A DNA stretch of 64,000 nt from Pseudomonas sp. GCEP-101 (GCF_025133575.1 NZ_CP104011.1:1240001-1304000), one strand, 5' to 3'. Numbered from the stretch's first letter, positions 28,899 through 39,690 are shown. Program-made: numbers and translations. The notes: a model not told the origin generated them from the sequence alone.

Positions 28899-29900
28899 AT
28901 GAGTCTGCGCCTGCCCGAAATCCGCCACGACGATTGCGACCAGCTGGCTGCCCTGTGCAAGGCCGGCGGCGATCCGCTGCGGCTGAACGTGCTGCGGGTA
29001 CTGGCCAACGATTCGTTCGGCGTGCTGGAACTGGCGCATATTTTCGGCGTGCGCCAGTCGGGCATGAGCCACCACTTGAAGGTGCTGGCCCAGGCCGGTC
29101 TGGTAGCCACCCGCCGCGAAGGCAACGCGATCTTCTATCGCCGCGCCCTGCCGCAGGCCGAGAGCCTGGGCGGCACGCTGCACGGCGCACTGCTCGAGGA
29201 AGTCGACGAACTGGCCCTGGCCGATGACGTCAGCGCCCGCATCGATGGCGTGCACGCCCAGCGTGCGGCCGTCAGCCGCGACTTCTTCGCCCGCAGCGCG
29301 GAGAAATTCCAGGCGACCCAGGACCTGATCGCAGGACTGCCGCAATACCGCGAAAGCGTGCTGGCGCTGCTCGATGCACTGAGCTTCGCCCCCGGCGCCA
29401 CGGCGCTGGAAGTCGGCCCCGGCGACGGTGGATTCCTCCCGGAGCTGGCCCGGCGTTTCGATCAGGTCACCGCGCTGGACAACAGCGAGACCATGCTCGA
29501 AATGGCGCGGCAACGCTGCGCCAGTGAAGGTTTGAACAACGTCCGGCTGCGGCTGGCCGACGCCCTGCGGGATGTCGACGACGCGGCGGATTGCGTGGTG
29601 CTGAACATGGTCCTGCACCACTTCGCCGCACCGGCCGAGGCCGTGAAGCAGCTGGCGCACCTGGTGAAACCCGGTGGCAGCCTGCTGGTGACCGAACTCT
29701 GCAGCCACGACCAGAGCTGGGCCCGCGAGGCCTGCGGGGATCTGTGGCTTGGGTTCGAACAGGAAGACCTGGCCCATTGGGCCGACGCCGCCGGGCTCGC
29801 GTCCGGCGAAAGTGTGTACATCGGTTTACGTAATGGCTTTCAGATCCAGGTACGGCACTTCGCCAAGCCGGATTCGCGAAGCGTCCTCACCCACCGGTAA
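28899..29900 (+). CDS. ArsR-type regulator fused to a SAM-dependent methyltransferase
   Basis: 333 residues. An N-terminal winged helix of the ArsR type covers residues ~20-85 (LRLNVLRVLANDSFGVLELA, then recognition helix VRQSGMSHHLKVLAQAGLV and wing REGNAIFYR). No cysteine metal site of the classic ArsR kind is present. The C-terminal half is a class I methyltransferase with motif I EVGPGDGG at 171-178, followed by VTALDNSETMLEMARQR and VVLNMVLHHFAAPAEAVKQLAHLVKPGG. It lies 18 bp before metK and is probably co-transcribed. A likely reading is a sensor of SAM or SAH that controls the methyl cycle, as known for ArsR-family SahR; the fused domain could be sensor or enzyme. Confidence 0.88.
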   Translation: MSLRLPEIRHDDCDQLAALCKAGGDPLRLNVLRVLANDSFGVLELAHIFGVRQSGMSHHLKVLAQAGLVATRREGNAIFYRRALPQAESLGGTLHGALLEEVDELALADDVSARIDGVHAQRAAVSRDFFARSAEKFQATQDLIAGLPQYRESVLALLDALSFAPGATALEVGPGDGGFLPELARRFDQVTALDNSETMLEMARQRCASEGLNNVRLRLADALRDVDDAADCVVLNMVLHHFAAPAEAVKQLAHLVKPGGSLLVTELCSHDQSWAREACGDLWLGFEQEDLAHWADAAGLASGESVYIGLRNGFQIQVRHFAKPDSRSVLTHR

Positions 29901-29918
29901 TTGAATAGGAACCGTTAG

Positions 29919-31109
29919 ATGAGCGAATACTCTGTTTTCACCTCCGAATCCGTCTCCGAAGGCCATCCGGACAAGATCGCGGACCAGATTTCCGATGCGG
30001 TGCTCGACGCCATCATCGCCAAGGACAAATACGCCCGCGTGGCCTGCGAGACCCTGGTGAAGACCGGTGTCGCGATCATCGCTGGTGAAGTCACCACCTC
30101 CGCCTGGGTCGACCTGGAAGAGCTGGTGCGCAAGGTCATCATCGACATCGGCTACAACAGCTCCGACGTCGGCTTCGACGGCGCCACCTGCGGCGTGCTG
30201 AACATCATCGGCAAGCAGTCGGTGGACATCAACCAGGGCGTCGACCGCGCCAAGCCGGAAGACCAGGGCGCCGGCGACCAGGGCCTGATGTTCGGCTACG
30301 CCAGCAACGAAACCGACGTGCTGATGCCGGCGCCGATCTGCTTCTCCCACCGCCTGGTGGAGCGCCAGGCCGAAGCGCGCAAATCCGGCCTGCTGCCGTG
30401 GCTGCGCCCGGACGCCAAGTCCCAGGTCACCTGCCGCTACGAAAACGGCAAGGTGGTCGGCATCGACGCCATCGTCCTGTCGACCCAGCACAACCCGGAA
30501 GTCAGCTACAAGGACCTGCGCGAAGGCGTGATGGAGCTGATCATCAAGCAGGTGCTGCCGGCCGAACTGCTGCACAAGGACACCCAGTTCCACATCAACC
30601 CGACCGGTAACTTCGTGATCGGCGGCCCGGTGGGCGACTGCGGTCTGACCGGCCGCAAGATCATCGTCGACTCCTACGGCGGCATGGCCCGCCACGGCGG
30701 CGGCGCGTTCTCCGGCAAGGACCCGTCCAAGGTCGACCGTTCCGCCGCCTACGCCGGCCGCTACGTGGCCAAGAACATCGTCGCTGCCGGCCTGGCCGAG
30801 CGTTGCGAGATCCAGGTGTCCTACGCCATCGGCGTGGCCCAGCCGACCTCCATCTCGATCAACACCTTCGGCACCGGCAAGATCGGCGACGACAAGATCG
30901 TCCAGCTGGTCCGCGAGCACTTCGACCTGCGCCCGTACGCGATCACCAAGATGCTCGACCTGCTGCACCCGATGTACCAGCCGACCGCGGCCTACGGCCA
31001 CTTCGGTCGCAACCCGTTCGAAATGACCTACGACGGCGACACCTTCACCGCCTTCACCTGGGAGCGCACCGACAAGGCTGCCGCCCTGCGTGACGCCGCC
31101 GGCCTGTAA
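29919..31109 (+). CDS. metK: S-adenosylmethionine synthetase
   Basis: Makes SAM from methionine and ATP. At 396 residues it is of normal length. The start [23 protein letters not shown] carries the conserved HPDK methionine/ATP motif. [12 protein letters not shown] is near residue 118 and the P-loop-like [19 protein letters not shown] near 263. An SD-like AGGA lies 9 bp upstream of the ATG. It follows the ArsR-methyltransferase gene closely and ends in a strong terminator. Confidence 0.98.
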   Translation: MSEYSVFTSESVSEGHPDKIADQISDAVLDAIIAKDKYARVACETLVKTGVAIIAGEVTTSAWVDLEELVRKVIIDIGYNSSDVGFDGATCGVLNIIGKQSVDINQGVDRAKPEDQGAGDQGLMFGYASNETDVLMPAPICFSHRLVERQAEARKSGLLPWLRPDAKSQVTCRYENGKVVGIDAIVLSTQHNPEVSYKDLREGVMELIIKQVLPAELLHKDTQFHINPTGNFVIGGPVGDCGLTGRKIIVDSYGGMARHGGGAFSGKDPSKVDRSAAYAGRYVAKNIVAAGLAERCEIQVSYAIGVAQPTSISINTFGTGKIGDDKIVQLVREHFDLRPYAITKMLDLLHPMYQPTAAYGHFGRNPFEMTYDGDTFTAFTWERTDKAAALRDAAGL

Positions 31110-31122
31110 GACCGCCAGCGAG

Positions 31123-31150
31123 AAAAAGCCCCGCCTCGGCGGGGCTTTTT
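31123..31150 (+). terminator. Terminator after metK
   Basis: 13-bp perfect stem AAAAAGCCCCGCC/GGCGGGGCTTTTT with a TC loop, 13 bp after the stop codon, ending in a T run. Confidence 0.95.
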
Positions 31151-31172
31151 CGTTTCGGCTGCCAACGCATGC

Positions 31173-31257
31173 GTAGGAGCGAGGGGGACGCCGAGCTCTT
31201 GCCCGCGAACAGCCCGGGCGACGGCATTGGGCGGTTCGCGAGCAAGCTCGCTCCTAC
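31173..31257. repeat. REP/BIME-like inverted repeat between metK and ligB
   Basis: Outer arms GTAGGAGCGAG (31173-31183) and CTCGCTCCTAC (31247-31257), same family as the other repeats. The inner part is imperfect. Confidence 0.85.
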
Positions 31258-31333
31258 AATCACCGGCGTCCGACACCACACAACGAAGCCTCCTTCCTGT
31301 CCCTCGGCATCGACCTCCGTGCCGCACTTCTAG

Positions 31334-33034
<1,701 letters not shown>

Positions 33035-33039
33035 GCGCC

Positions 33040-34344
33040 TCAGCGCATCTGGAAGGCTTCCTGGTGGAAGCGCCCGCTCGGCATGCCCTGGCGGCGCAGG
33101 TCACGGCGCAGCAGCTCGGCCAGCGCCTGCGGGCCACAGAACCAGACACTCGGCCAACGCCCCTGCCCACCGGGCTGCAACCCCAGGTCGGCGGCCTGCA
33201 GGTAGCCTTCGCTCTCGCTGTAATGAACGCGCAGATCGATGCGCGGCAGGTCAGTACACAGCTCGCGCAGGCGACCGGCGTAGATGGCGTCGGACGGGGA
33301 GCGCACGCAGTACAGCAGCGTGACTTCCGGGCAGTCCTGGGGCCGCCCCTGCAGTGACTCCAGCCAGGCCAGGAACGGCGTGATGCCGATGCCGCCGGCG
33401 ATCCACACCTGGCGCTCGCCCTTGTCGCGGCGGAAGTCGAAGCGGCCGTACGGCCCTTCCACCTTCACCGGATCACCGACCTTCAGGCTGTCCTGCAGGC
33501 GTTGGGTGTAGTCCCCCAGCGCCTTGATGCTGAAGCGCACCTCGCCGTTGCCCTGGTCGCCACTGGAGATGGTGAAGGGATGCTGGCCCTCCAGGCGATT
33601 GCAGGTGAGGAAGGCGAACTGTCCGGCGCGGTGCTGCCAGCGGCCCTGGAGTTTGCAGGTGACTTCCAGCATGCGCTCGCCGGGGCGCTCGACCGCCACC
33701 ACGATACCTTCATGGGTGCGCCGGCGGCCGATCTGCCCGGTCAACGACCAGAGCGCGCACAGGCTGCCCACCAGCGCACAGAAGGCGACCAGCCAGCCGA
33801 TGGGCTGCGTCCAGTAGCCTGCCGGCGCCAGCACCACGGCGTGGAAGGCGAGCACCAGATAGACCACAGCGAGGGTTTTGTGAACGTAGCGCCACAGGTG
33901 GTACGGGAAACGCTGCCAGAGGGTAATGACCAGCATCGCCCCCAGCAACCAGGCCGACCACTCGCCCAGTTCCTTGGCCGAGCCACGGAATACGTCGAGG
34001 AATGTCTCCACCCGCGGCCCCTTGACGGGTCTGCCGATGAATCTGGCGAGCAGCGGCCCGCCCAATTCCAGCAGGTAGTGCAGCAGCCCCAGCACGATGG
34101 CCAGGATGCCGGCCCACTTGTGCGCGCGGTACATGCGATCGAGGCCGTCGAGGGGCTTTTCCAGCCACACCGGGCGCACCGCCAGCAGCATGATCAGCGA
34201 CATCAGCGCAAAGGACGCAACGCCGGTGAAGAGAATGGCCTGCTTGCGCACGACCCAGATGTCCAGCGCGGCCGGTGGGTCGATCCACAGGGCCAGGCCA
34301 AAGCTGGCGGCCATGGCCAACAATACGATCCAGATGATTTTCAT
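33040..34344 (-). CDS. Ferric-reductase-like flavocytochrome
   Basis: Membrane oxidoreductase of 434 residues from the ATG at 34344, preceded by GGGAGGA. An earlier ATG (34368) has no SD. Six or so N-terminal membrane helices form a ferric-reductase-type heme domain, with paired histidines in YRAHKWAGILAIVLGLLHYLL and RYVHKTLAVVYLVLAFHAVVL. The C-terminal half is a ferredoxin-NADP reductase module. It has the FAD motif HPFTISSG near residue 260, PYGRFDF, the NADPH motif WIAGGIGITPFLAWL near 320 and the end YCVRS...WFCGP. It likely moves electrons from NAD(P)H across the membrane; the acceptor is unknown. Confidence 0.85.
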   Translation of the reverse strand: MKIIWIVLLAMAASFGLALWIDPPAALDIWVVRKQAILFTGVASFALMSLIMLLAVRPVWLEKPLDGLDRMYRAHKWAGILAIVLGLLHYLLELGGPLLARFIGRPVKGPRVETFLDVFRGSAKELGEWSAWLLGAMLVITLWQRFPYHLWRYVHKTLAVVYLVLAFHAVVLAPAGYWTQPIGWLVAFCALVGSLCALWSLTGQIGRRRTHEGIVVAVERPGERMLEVTCKLQGRWQHRAGQFAFLTCNRLEGQHPFTISSGDQGNGEVRFSIKALGDYTQRLQDSLKVGDPVKVEGPYGRFDFRRDKGERQVWIAGGIGITPFLAWLESLQGRPQDCPEVTLLYCVRSPSDAIYAGRLRELCTDLPRIDLRVHYSESEGYLQAADLGLQPGGQGRWPSVWFCGPQALAELLRRDLRRQGMPSGRFHQEAFQMR

Positions 34345-34515
34345 GAGTCCTCCCAAGGGCGCCAACACGGCGGCCCAGGTGGAAGCTGGCGGGTTCTTCT
34401 GAATTATCCCTTAATTTAGAAGGGTCTTTAGACGCAGAGCCGCGATGCCATGACTCATGTCAACGGCCGCGTCCTTCGCTATGCTCGGCACATTCCTAGA
34501 TACCAGTTGTTTGCC

Positions 34516-35262
34516 ATGCGTCTGCGAGTCCTGTCCGATCTTCACCACGAACATTTCCCCAATGGCCACCGCGTGCTTCCTACTGCCGAAGCGGACGTCG
34601 TGGTACTGGCGGGAGACATCCATGAGCACCTGCAGGGGCTGCACTGGGCGCGTGAGGAATTCCCCGACAGTGAAATCATCTACGTCGCCGGCAACCATGA
34701 GTTCTATCACTCCGACCTGCCCGAACTGGTCCAGGCCATGCGCAACCTGGCCCGGGCGCTGAACATCCACTTCCTCGAACAGGATGCGGTGGTCGTGGGG
34801 GGCGTTCGCTTCCTCGGCGCGACGTTATGGACGGATTTCCAGCTCTACGGCGACCGCGCATCAGCGCTCGCCTACGAGCAGGCAGACCTGCTGATGCCGG
34901 AATTCAGCTCGGTGGATTACTTCGGCCAACCCTTCACGCCGGCCAAGAGCCGTGAACTGTGCCATGCCAGCTGCGAATGGCTGGCAGCCGAACTGGCCCA
35001 ACCCTTCGCCGGCCCCACGGTGGTGGTGACCCACCACGCGCCCAGCCCCCGCTCGATTCCCGCGGATTACGTCGGCGACGCCCTGTCGCCCGCCTTCGCG
35101 TCGAACCTCGACGACCTGGCTGAACGCTGCGACCTGTGGATCCACGGACATGTGCACACGTGCCTCGACTACCGCATCGGCGCCGCACGCATCGTCGCCA
35201 ACCCCGGGGGCTATCCCGGCGAGGACAACGGCTTCGACCCTTGCCGGGTCATCGATCTCTAG
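34516..35262 (+). CDS. Calcineurin-like metallophosphoesterase
   Basis: Cytosolic protein of 248 residues with the full metal-site set: D8 and H10 (LSDLHHEHF), D34 (LAGDIHE), N60-H61 (AGNHEF), a histidine in VVTHHAPSP near 174, and HGHVH near 214. The start MRLRVLSDLHHE is the family start. A longer frame from 34450 adds 22 unrelated residues, and neither start has a clear SD. The substrate is unknown. Its TAG stop shares the bases CTAG with the stop of the convergent esterase gene. Confidence 0.85.
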   Translation: MRLRVLSDLHHEHFPNGHRVLPTAEADVVVLAGDIHEHLQGLHWAREEFPDSEIIYVAGNHEFYHSDLPELVQAMRNLARALNIHFLEQDAVVVGGVRFLGATLWTDFQLYGDRASALAYEQADLLMPEFSSVDYFGQPFTPAKSRELCHASCEWLAAELAQPFAGPTVVVTHHAPSPRSIPADYVGDALSPAFASNLDDLAERCDLWIHGHVHTCLDYRIGAARIVANPGGYPGEDNGFDPCRVIDL

Positions 35263-36272
35263 CGTGCCAGCTCACCGGACGATGGTGGGTTATGCGTCAG
35301 TTCGTTCGGCGACAGCTCACTGAAGAAACGCCAGATTTCCGCGGGCCCATCCAGCTCCGGGTCGACCCGCCCCAGCAGCCGCGGCGGCCGGTACAGCGGC
35401 TGCGGCAGCAGATGCCCGCCCCCGAACACCGTTACCAGCTCCACTGGCGGCCGGCCCTCGGCAGTCCAGCGCTGCCGCTGCGTCCACACCGGGCCGGGCT
35501 GGGTCAGCTTGTCCACCTGCGGCTCGCCGCCCTGGCCATTGCGCCGAGCCAGGGCGAGGGCGGATTCCTCGGCCGCCAGGACATTGCCGCGATCCCCCAG
35601 GCCGAACAGGGTGACCCGGCCGCCGGCGTAAGGATTGATCGGGTCGCGGGTGCCGTTCATCAACAGCGCGGCCATGGGGCGGTCGGCAGGAAGGCAGGCG
35701 TCGTTGTCGGCGGCGGGCAGGTTGGCAGCCACCGCGGCAATGCCATTGACCTTGTCCGGCGCTTCGGCGGCCAGGCGCAGGGCCATCTGCCCGCCATTGG
35801 AGTAGCCCGTGGCGAAGACCCGCGCAGGGTCGACGCCGCGCTCGCGCTGCAGGCGTTCGATCATCTGCGAGAGGAAGCCGACGTCGTCGATGTTCAGCCG
35901 CCGTGCGCTGTAGGCGGCCACCCGCCGGCAATCGTTCCAGTGTCCCTCGAAACCATCGGGGTACAGCACCAGGAACCCGTCGCGGTCGGCCAGGGCATCG
36001 AATCGGTAGCCGCTGTCGCGGCGCATGCGCTCGCCGTTGCTCTGCGAACTGTGCAGGACCACCAGCAGCGCCGGATGCTCGGCCAGTTTCCGCGGCACGT
36101 AGAGCACATAGCTGCGTCGCCGCTCGCCCTGGCGCACCGAGGCATCCTCGCTGCTGCCGCTCAGTTGAGGCCGCTGCGTCAACTCACCGGGCACGTACCA
36201 CCAGGCGCCCGCCATCAGCGCCAGCACCAACAGCGCGATGAGTGTCTGCACGATCCGCATCGTCAGCCGCAT
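35259..36272 (-). CDS. PHB-depolymerase-like alpha/beta-hydrolase (LpqC family)
   Basis: 337 residues from the ATG at 36272, which has SD AAGGAG 8 bp upstream. An N-terminal hydrophobic segment (IVQTLIALLVLALMAGAWWY) acts as signal anchor, so the enzyme is periplasmic or membrane-bound. The hydrolase domain has the oxyanion stretch ALLVVLHSSQSNGERM, the FLVLYPDGFEGHWNDCR motif typical of this family, nucleophile S158 in GYSNGGQ, and late Asp/His candidates (NGTRDPINPY, FGGGHLLPQP). Relatives cleave polyhydroxybutyrate or feruloyl esters; the true substrate is not shown. Confidence 0.85.
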   Translation of the reverse strand: MRLTMRIVQTLIALLVLALMAGAWWYVPGELTQRPQLSGSSEDASVRQGERRRSYVLYVPRKLAEHPALLVVLHSSQSNGERMRRDSGYRFDALADRDGFLVLYPDGFEGHWNDCRRVAAYSARRLNIDDVGFLSQMIERLQRERGVDPARVFATGYSNGGQMALRLAAEAPDKVNGIAAVAANLPAADNDACLPADRPMAALLMNGTRDPINPYAGGRVTLFGLGDRGNVLAAEESALALARRNGQGGEPQVDKLTQPGPVWTQRQRWTAEGRPPVELVTVFGGGHLLPQPLYRPPRLLGRVDPELDGPAEIWRFFSELSPNELTHNPPSSGELAR

Positions 36273-36421
36273 ACCGCCACTCCTTGCCCGCCCGGCGGGC
36301 CTTGCGAGTCCGGCCTGATCCCGAGGCATTTGTCCCAGGGCAGCCTCTGCCTTGCCCTTCCATGGCACACTCTAGCCGCTGACTCCAACGTCATAGTGTT
36401 TGGTAACCAAGGATTCTGAAA

Positions 36422-36820
36422 ATGTTCCGAAGCTCTGCCCTGATGGCCGCCGTTCTCGCCCTCGGCTGCGCAAGCCCATTGCTCGCCGCCGAGGCCGCCA
36501 AGCCACCGCTGACCGGCTGCGCCGCCAAGCGTGCGGCGCTCGAAACCCAGCTGGAGCACGCCAAGGCCCAGGGCAACGGCAACCGCGTCGCCGGGCTGCA
36601 GACCGCACTGGAAAAGGTGAAGACCTATTGCACCGACGCCGGTCTGGCGCAGGAACGCAAGCAGAACGTGCTGGATGCCGAGAAGGAAGTCGCCCAGCGC
36701 GAGCAGGACCTGCGCAAGGCGATGAACAAGGGCGACGCCGCGAAGATCGAGAAGCGCAAGGACAAGCTGGCCGAGGCCCGCGCCGAGCTGGAGCAGGCCA
36801 AGCGCGATCTAGAGGAGTAA
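36422..36820 (+). CDS. DUF1090 family periplasmic protein
   Basis: 132 residues with a cleavable signal peptide (LMAAVLALGCASPLLAAEA). The mature protein is charged and helical: two cysteines (TGCAAKRAAL, KTYCTDAGLAQERK) in the typical DUF1090 (E. coli YqjC-like) arrangement, then a coiled coil from about residue 75 to the end (LDAEKEVAQREQDLRKAM, IEKRKDKLAEARAELEQ). Function is unknown in the family. The ATG stands 2 bp after a TGA of no visible gene; no strong SD is seen. Confidence 0.85.
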   Translation: MFRSSALMAAVLALGCASPLLAAEAAKPPLTGCAAKRAALETQLEHAKAQGNGNRVAGLQTALEKVKTYCTDAGLAQERKQNVLDAEKEVAQREQDLRKAMNKGDAAKIEKRKDKLAEARAELEQAKRDLEE

Positions 36821-36860
36821 GGCCGCGCCCGGGAGCCGCCTCTGAGGGGCCGCGCTGTCT

Positions 36861-36969
36861 GTAGGAGCGAGCTTGCTCGCGAAGCGCGTCGCGGCGCACC
36901 TCTACAGGACAGCACAGGCCGCCAGCGCGCTTAATCCGGCGGCCTGATCGCGAGCAAGCTCGCTTCTAC
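36861..36969. repeat. REP/BIME-like inverted repeat
   Basis: 22-nt arms (36861-36882 and 36948-36969) starting GTAGGAGCGAGC and matching at 21 positions, with an inner hairpin GGCCGCC/GGCGGCC (36917-36923, 36938-36944). It lies between two convergent genes. Confidence 0.9.
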
Positions 36970-36997
36970 GAAAAGCAGCGGCGCAGAAGGTCTGGCG

Positions 36998-37465
36998 TCA
37001 GAGCGCGCGGAATTTCTTGTGGCACGCTTCGCAGGCGTCTTCCACCGCGGCGAAGTCCTTGCGCACGCCCTCGGGCGTCGGCGTGGCGTTGCGGGTGTTC
37101 TCGCCCAGCGCGCGGACGGCCTGTTCGAAGGTCTTGGCATCGGCCTGGAACTCCAGCTGGCGTTGCCAGATTTCCGCCTTGGCGCGGGTGTCGTCGCTTT
37201 CCACCTGCTCGGCCGGCGGCTGGGTGCTGGGGAAGTACTGCCAGGGCTTGTCGGCCAGCTCACCGAGCTTGCTGGAGCCGGCGCGGAACTTCTCCCCATC
37301 GAAGGGGATACGGCCACGCAGCATGCCGCCCATGTCCTCGCTGGTCTTGAGCATCTCCTTGAACACCGCCTGGCGCTTGTACTCCGGCGAGTTGGGGTCC
37401 TGGCGATGGCAGCCGGCGAGCGCCGTGCCGGCAAGCAGCAGAACGAGCAGGGTCTTCAACTTCAT
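36998..37465 (-). CDS. Cytochrome c' family lipoprotein
   Basis: 155 residues from the ATG at 37465. The signal peptide ends in a lipobox (LAGTALAGC, Cys ~18), so it is lipid-anchored in the envelope. The rest is a four-helix bundle of the cytochrome c' type with the single heme site CEACH six residues from the C-terminus (DACEACHKKFRAL). The early motif KRQAVFKEMLKTSEDMGGMLRG is also family-like. Cytochromes c' bind NO or CO and protect from nitrosative stress or carry electrons; a lipid anchor is uncommon. No redox partner gene is adjacent. Confidence 0.85.
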   Translation of the reverse strand: MKLKTLLVLLLAGTALAGCHRQDPNSPEYKRQAVFKEMLKTSEDMGGMLRGRIPFDGEKFRAGSSKLGELADKPWQYFPSTQPPAEQVESDDTRAKAEIWQRQLEFQADAKTFEQAVRALGENTRNATPTPEGVRKDFAAVEDACEACHKKFRAL

Positions 37466-37611
37466 AGGGAAACTCATGTAGGACAGGCGGACACGGAAGC
37501 GCCGGATTATCCGCCCCGATTTCCGAATGTTCCAGATCACCCTCCAGAAGCTGCGGCTATCCGCCGCAGCCGCGCACGTTTCGTTCAGCCGGCGTTCAGG
37601 CCCGTATACCG

Positions 37612-37998
37612 TCAGGCCGACACCACGAAGATCGCGATGATCAGGCCCATGCCGAGGAACCAGACCAGCGAGCGCAGCAGCGCCAGGTCGGCGATGTAGA
37701 AGATCAGGTAGAGCAGGCGGCTGGTGACCCAGGCGATCGCCAGGCGGTCGATGGTGGCGGGTTCGGCGTTGTTGACCACGTAGGCGATGATTACCGCGGC
37801 AGCGAAGGCTGGCGTCACCTCGAAGCTATTCATCTGGAAGGCATTGGCGCGCTTGCGGTAGCCCTCCAGGGTGGCGAGGAAGGTGCGCGGGTCATGGTTC
37901 TGCCGCGGGCCGAAGCCGCCGCCGGTGAACTTGGCGATGCTGGTGCCCACGTAGGGCAGGAAGATCGCGATCAGGACGCACCAGAAGGCAATGGGCAT
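37612..37998 (-). CDS. MAPEG family membrane protein
   Basis: 128 residues, four membrane helices. The loop after helix 1 contains the MAPEG-like stretch NHDPRTFLATLEGYRKRANAFQMNSFE, with the conserved R-A-x-x-A-x-x-N-x-x-E core, and later helices include AWVTSRLLYLIFYIADLALLRS. Bacterial members resemble glutathione-using membrane enzymes, but activity is rarely known. It lies alone between the cytochrome c' and EamA genes, in the same direction as both. Confidence 0.85.
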   Translation of the reverse strand: MPIAFWCVLIAIFLPYVGTSIAKFTGGGFGPRQNHDPRTFLATLEGYRKRANAFQMNSFEVTPAFAAAVIIAYVVNNAEPATIDRLAIAWVTSRLLYLIFYIADLALLRSLVWFLGMGLIIAIFVVSA

Positions 37999-38098
37999 GG
38001 CGATACTCTCGTCGAGGGGAAAGCGCGCAGCTTAGGCCATTGATGCAGGCTGGGTCCTTGACCGGCCTGGCACCCCGGCACGTAGCGCGGGCCAATTC

Positions 38099-38929
38099 TC
38101 AGAGCTTCATCACCAGCATGCCCGCCAGCACCAGGCTGCACGCCGCCAGGCGCGGCAGGCCGAACGGCTCCTTGAGGAAGCGCATGCCCAGCAGCACCAC
38201 CAGCAGCACGCTGGTCTCGCGCAGGGCGGCGGCCTCGGCGATGGAACCCAGCTGCATGGCCCAGAGCACCAACCCATAGCTGAGCAGCACGCAGAAGCCC
38301 ACGCTCAGGCCGAGCTTCCAGTCGTTGATCCAGAACTTGGCAAAGGCCCGGGTGCGCCCCACCAGGGCGACCAGCGGGAACGGCAGGCCGGACAGCAGCG
38401 ACAGCCAGACCAGGTAGTCCACTGGCCGAGGCCAGAGCTTCAGCGCGTTGCCGTCGGTCCAGGTGTAGCTGCCGATGCACAGGCCCATCAGCAGCACGGT
38501 GGGATAGGCGATCCACGGCAGCGTCGAGCCGCCGCCCCCCTTGAGCAGGAACAGCATGCCGAGGGGGATCAGCAGGATGCCGAGGATCTGCTTGTCGCTG
38601 AGGTGCTCGCCGCCGAAGGTCAGGGTCAGCGCCAGCACCACCAGCGGCGACAGCCCGCGCATCAGCGGGTAGACCAACCCCAGGTCGCCGACCTTGTACG
38701 CCTGGATCAGCAGCACCCGGTAGACCAGTTGCAGGGCGACGGCGGTCAGCAGCCAGGGCCAGACCGCGGCCGGCGGCAGCTCGATCCACGGCAGCAGGAG
38801 CAGCGCGGCGGCCAGGCCGACCACGTCCATGCAGGCCACCACCAGCAGGCGGTCGTTGCTGAACTTGACGAGGGTGTTCCAGGTGGCGTGCAGCAGGGCG
38901 GCGAGCAGCACCAAGGTGGTGGCGAGCAC
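38099..38929 (-). CDS. EamA/DMT family transporter
   Basis: 276-residue membrane protein with about ten helices arranged as two EamA repeats (residues ~1-130 and ~145-276). The start is a GTG at 38929 with AGGAG 9 bp upstream. The motif ALLHATWNTLVKFSNDR in helix 1 and the repeat-2 end RETSVLLVVLLGMRFLKEPFG are typical of drug/metabolite exporters. The substrate is unknown. Confidence 0.85.
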   Translation of the reverse strand: MLATTLVLLAALLHATWNTLVKFSNDRLLVVACMDVVGLAAALLLLPWIELPPAAVWPWLLTAVALQLVYRVLLIQAYKVGDLGLVYPLMRGLSPLVVLALTLTFGGEHLSDKQILGILLIPLGMLFLLKGGGGSTLPWIAYPTVLLMGLCIGSYTWTDGNALKLWPRPVDYLVWLSLLSGLPFPLVALVGRTRAFAKFWINDWKLGLSVGFCVLLSYGLVLWAMQLGSIAEAAALRETSVLLVVLLGMRFLKEPFGLPRLAACSLVLAGMLVMKL

Positions 38930-39075
38930 GAAGACGAACTCCTGGTATAGACCAGACTGATTCTACCCCGAGCCACCCTGTCGCCGGCAAGCACGGGGTA
39001 TTTCGGACATTTCCATCTGACTCCTCAGCGGTAACTGGCCTAGACTGGGCATTTTCGCCAGCACGAGCACCTGCC

Positions 39076-39690
39076 ATGCCCCGCTTGATCAAGTTCCTCA
39101 CCGGTTACATCCTCGTCACCCTGCTCTCCGGCTGCGGCTACAACGCCATGCAGGCCGGCGACGAGCAGGTGAAGGCCGCCTGGTCGGAAGTCCTCAACCA
39201 GTACCAGCGCCGCGCGGACCTGATTCCCAACCTGGTGGGTGCCGTGAAGGGCTACGCCGCCCATGAGGCCAGCGTCCTGACCCAGGTGACCGAGGCGCGC
39301 GCCAAGGTCGGCAGCACCACGATCAATGCCGACCAACTGGACGACCCGGAAGCGGTCAAGCGCTTCCAGCAGGCCCAGGGCCAGCTCAGTTCGGCGCTGT
39401 CGCGCCTGATGGTGGTGTCGGAGAACTACCCGCAACTCAAGGCCGACGCGCTGTTCCAGAACCTGCAGACCCAGCTTGAAGGCACCGAGAACCGCATCAC
39501 CGTTGCCCGTGGCCGCTACGTGAAGGCCGTGCAGGAATACAACGTGATGATTCGCCAGTTCCCGCAGGTGATCACCGCGAAGATCTTCGGCTACAAGCCC
39601 AAGGCCAACTTCAGCGTGGAAAACGAAGCGGCCATCTCCACCGCGCCGAAGGTGGACTTCGGCAACCCGCCGGCGCAACCCGCGCAATGA
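39076..39690 (+). CDS. LemA family protein
   Basis: 204 residues. The N-terminal hydrophobic segment contains a possible lipobox (LLSGCGYN, Cys ~19), so it may be lipid-anchored. The family core is clear: VKAAWSEVLNQYQRRADLIPNLVGAVKGYAAHE, then LSRLMVVSENYPQLKADALFQNLQTQLEGTENRI and RGRYVKAVQEYNVMIRQFP. LemA proteins are helical envelope proteins often paired with TPM-domain or M48 protease genes; here the TPM gene overlaps it by 4 bp. Confidence 0.92.
   Translation: MPRLIKFLTGYILVTLLSGCGYNAMQAGDEQVKAAWSEVLNQYQRRADLIPNLVGAVKGYAAHEASVLTQVTEARAKVGSTTINADQLDDPEAVKRFQQAQGQLSSALSRLMVVSENYPQLKADALFQNLQTQLEGTENRITVARGRYVKAVQEYNVMIRQFPQVITAKIFGYKPKANFSVENEAAISTAPKVDFGNPPAQPAQ

Noticed and set aside
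34408-34424. CCCTT/AAGGG pair in the AT-rich gap before the flavocytochrome gene
   Set aside because: Five-base arms are too short to call, and it does not match a Fur box or another operator that I know.
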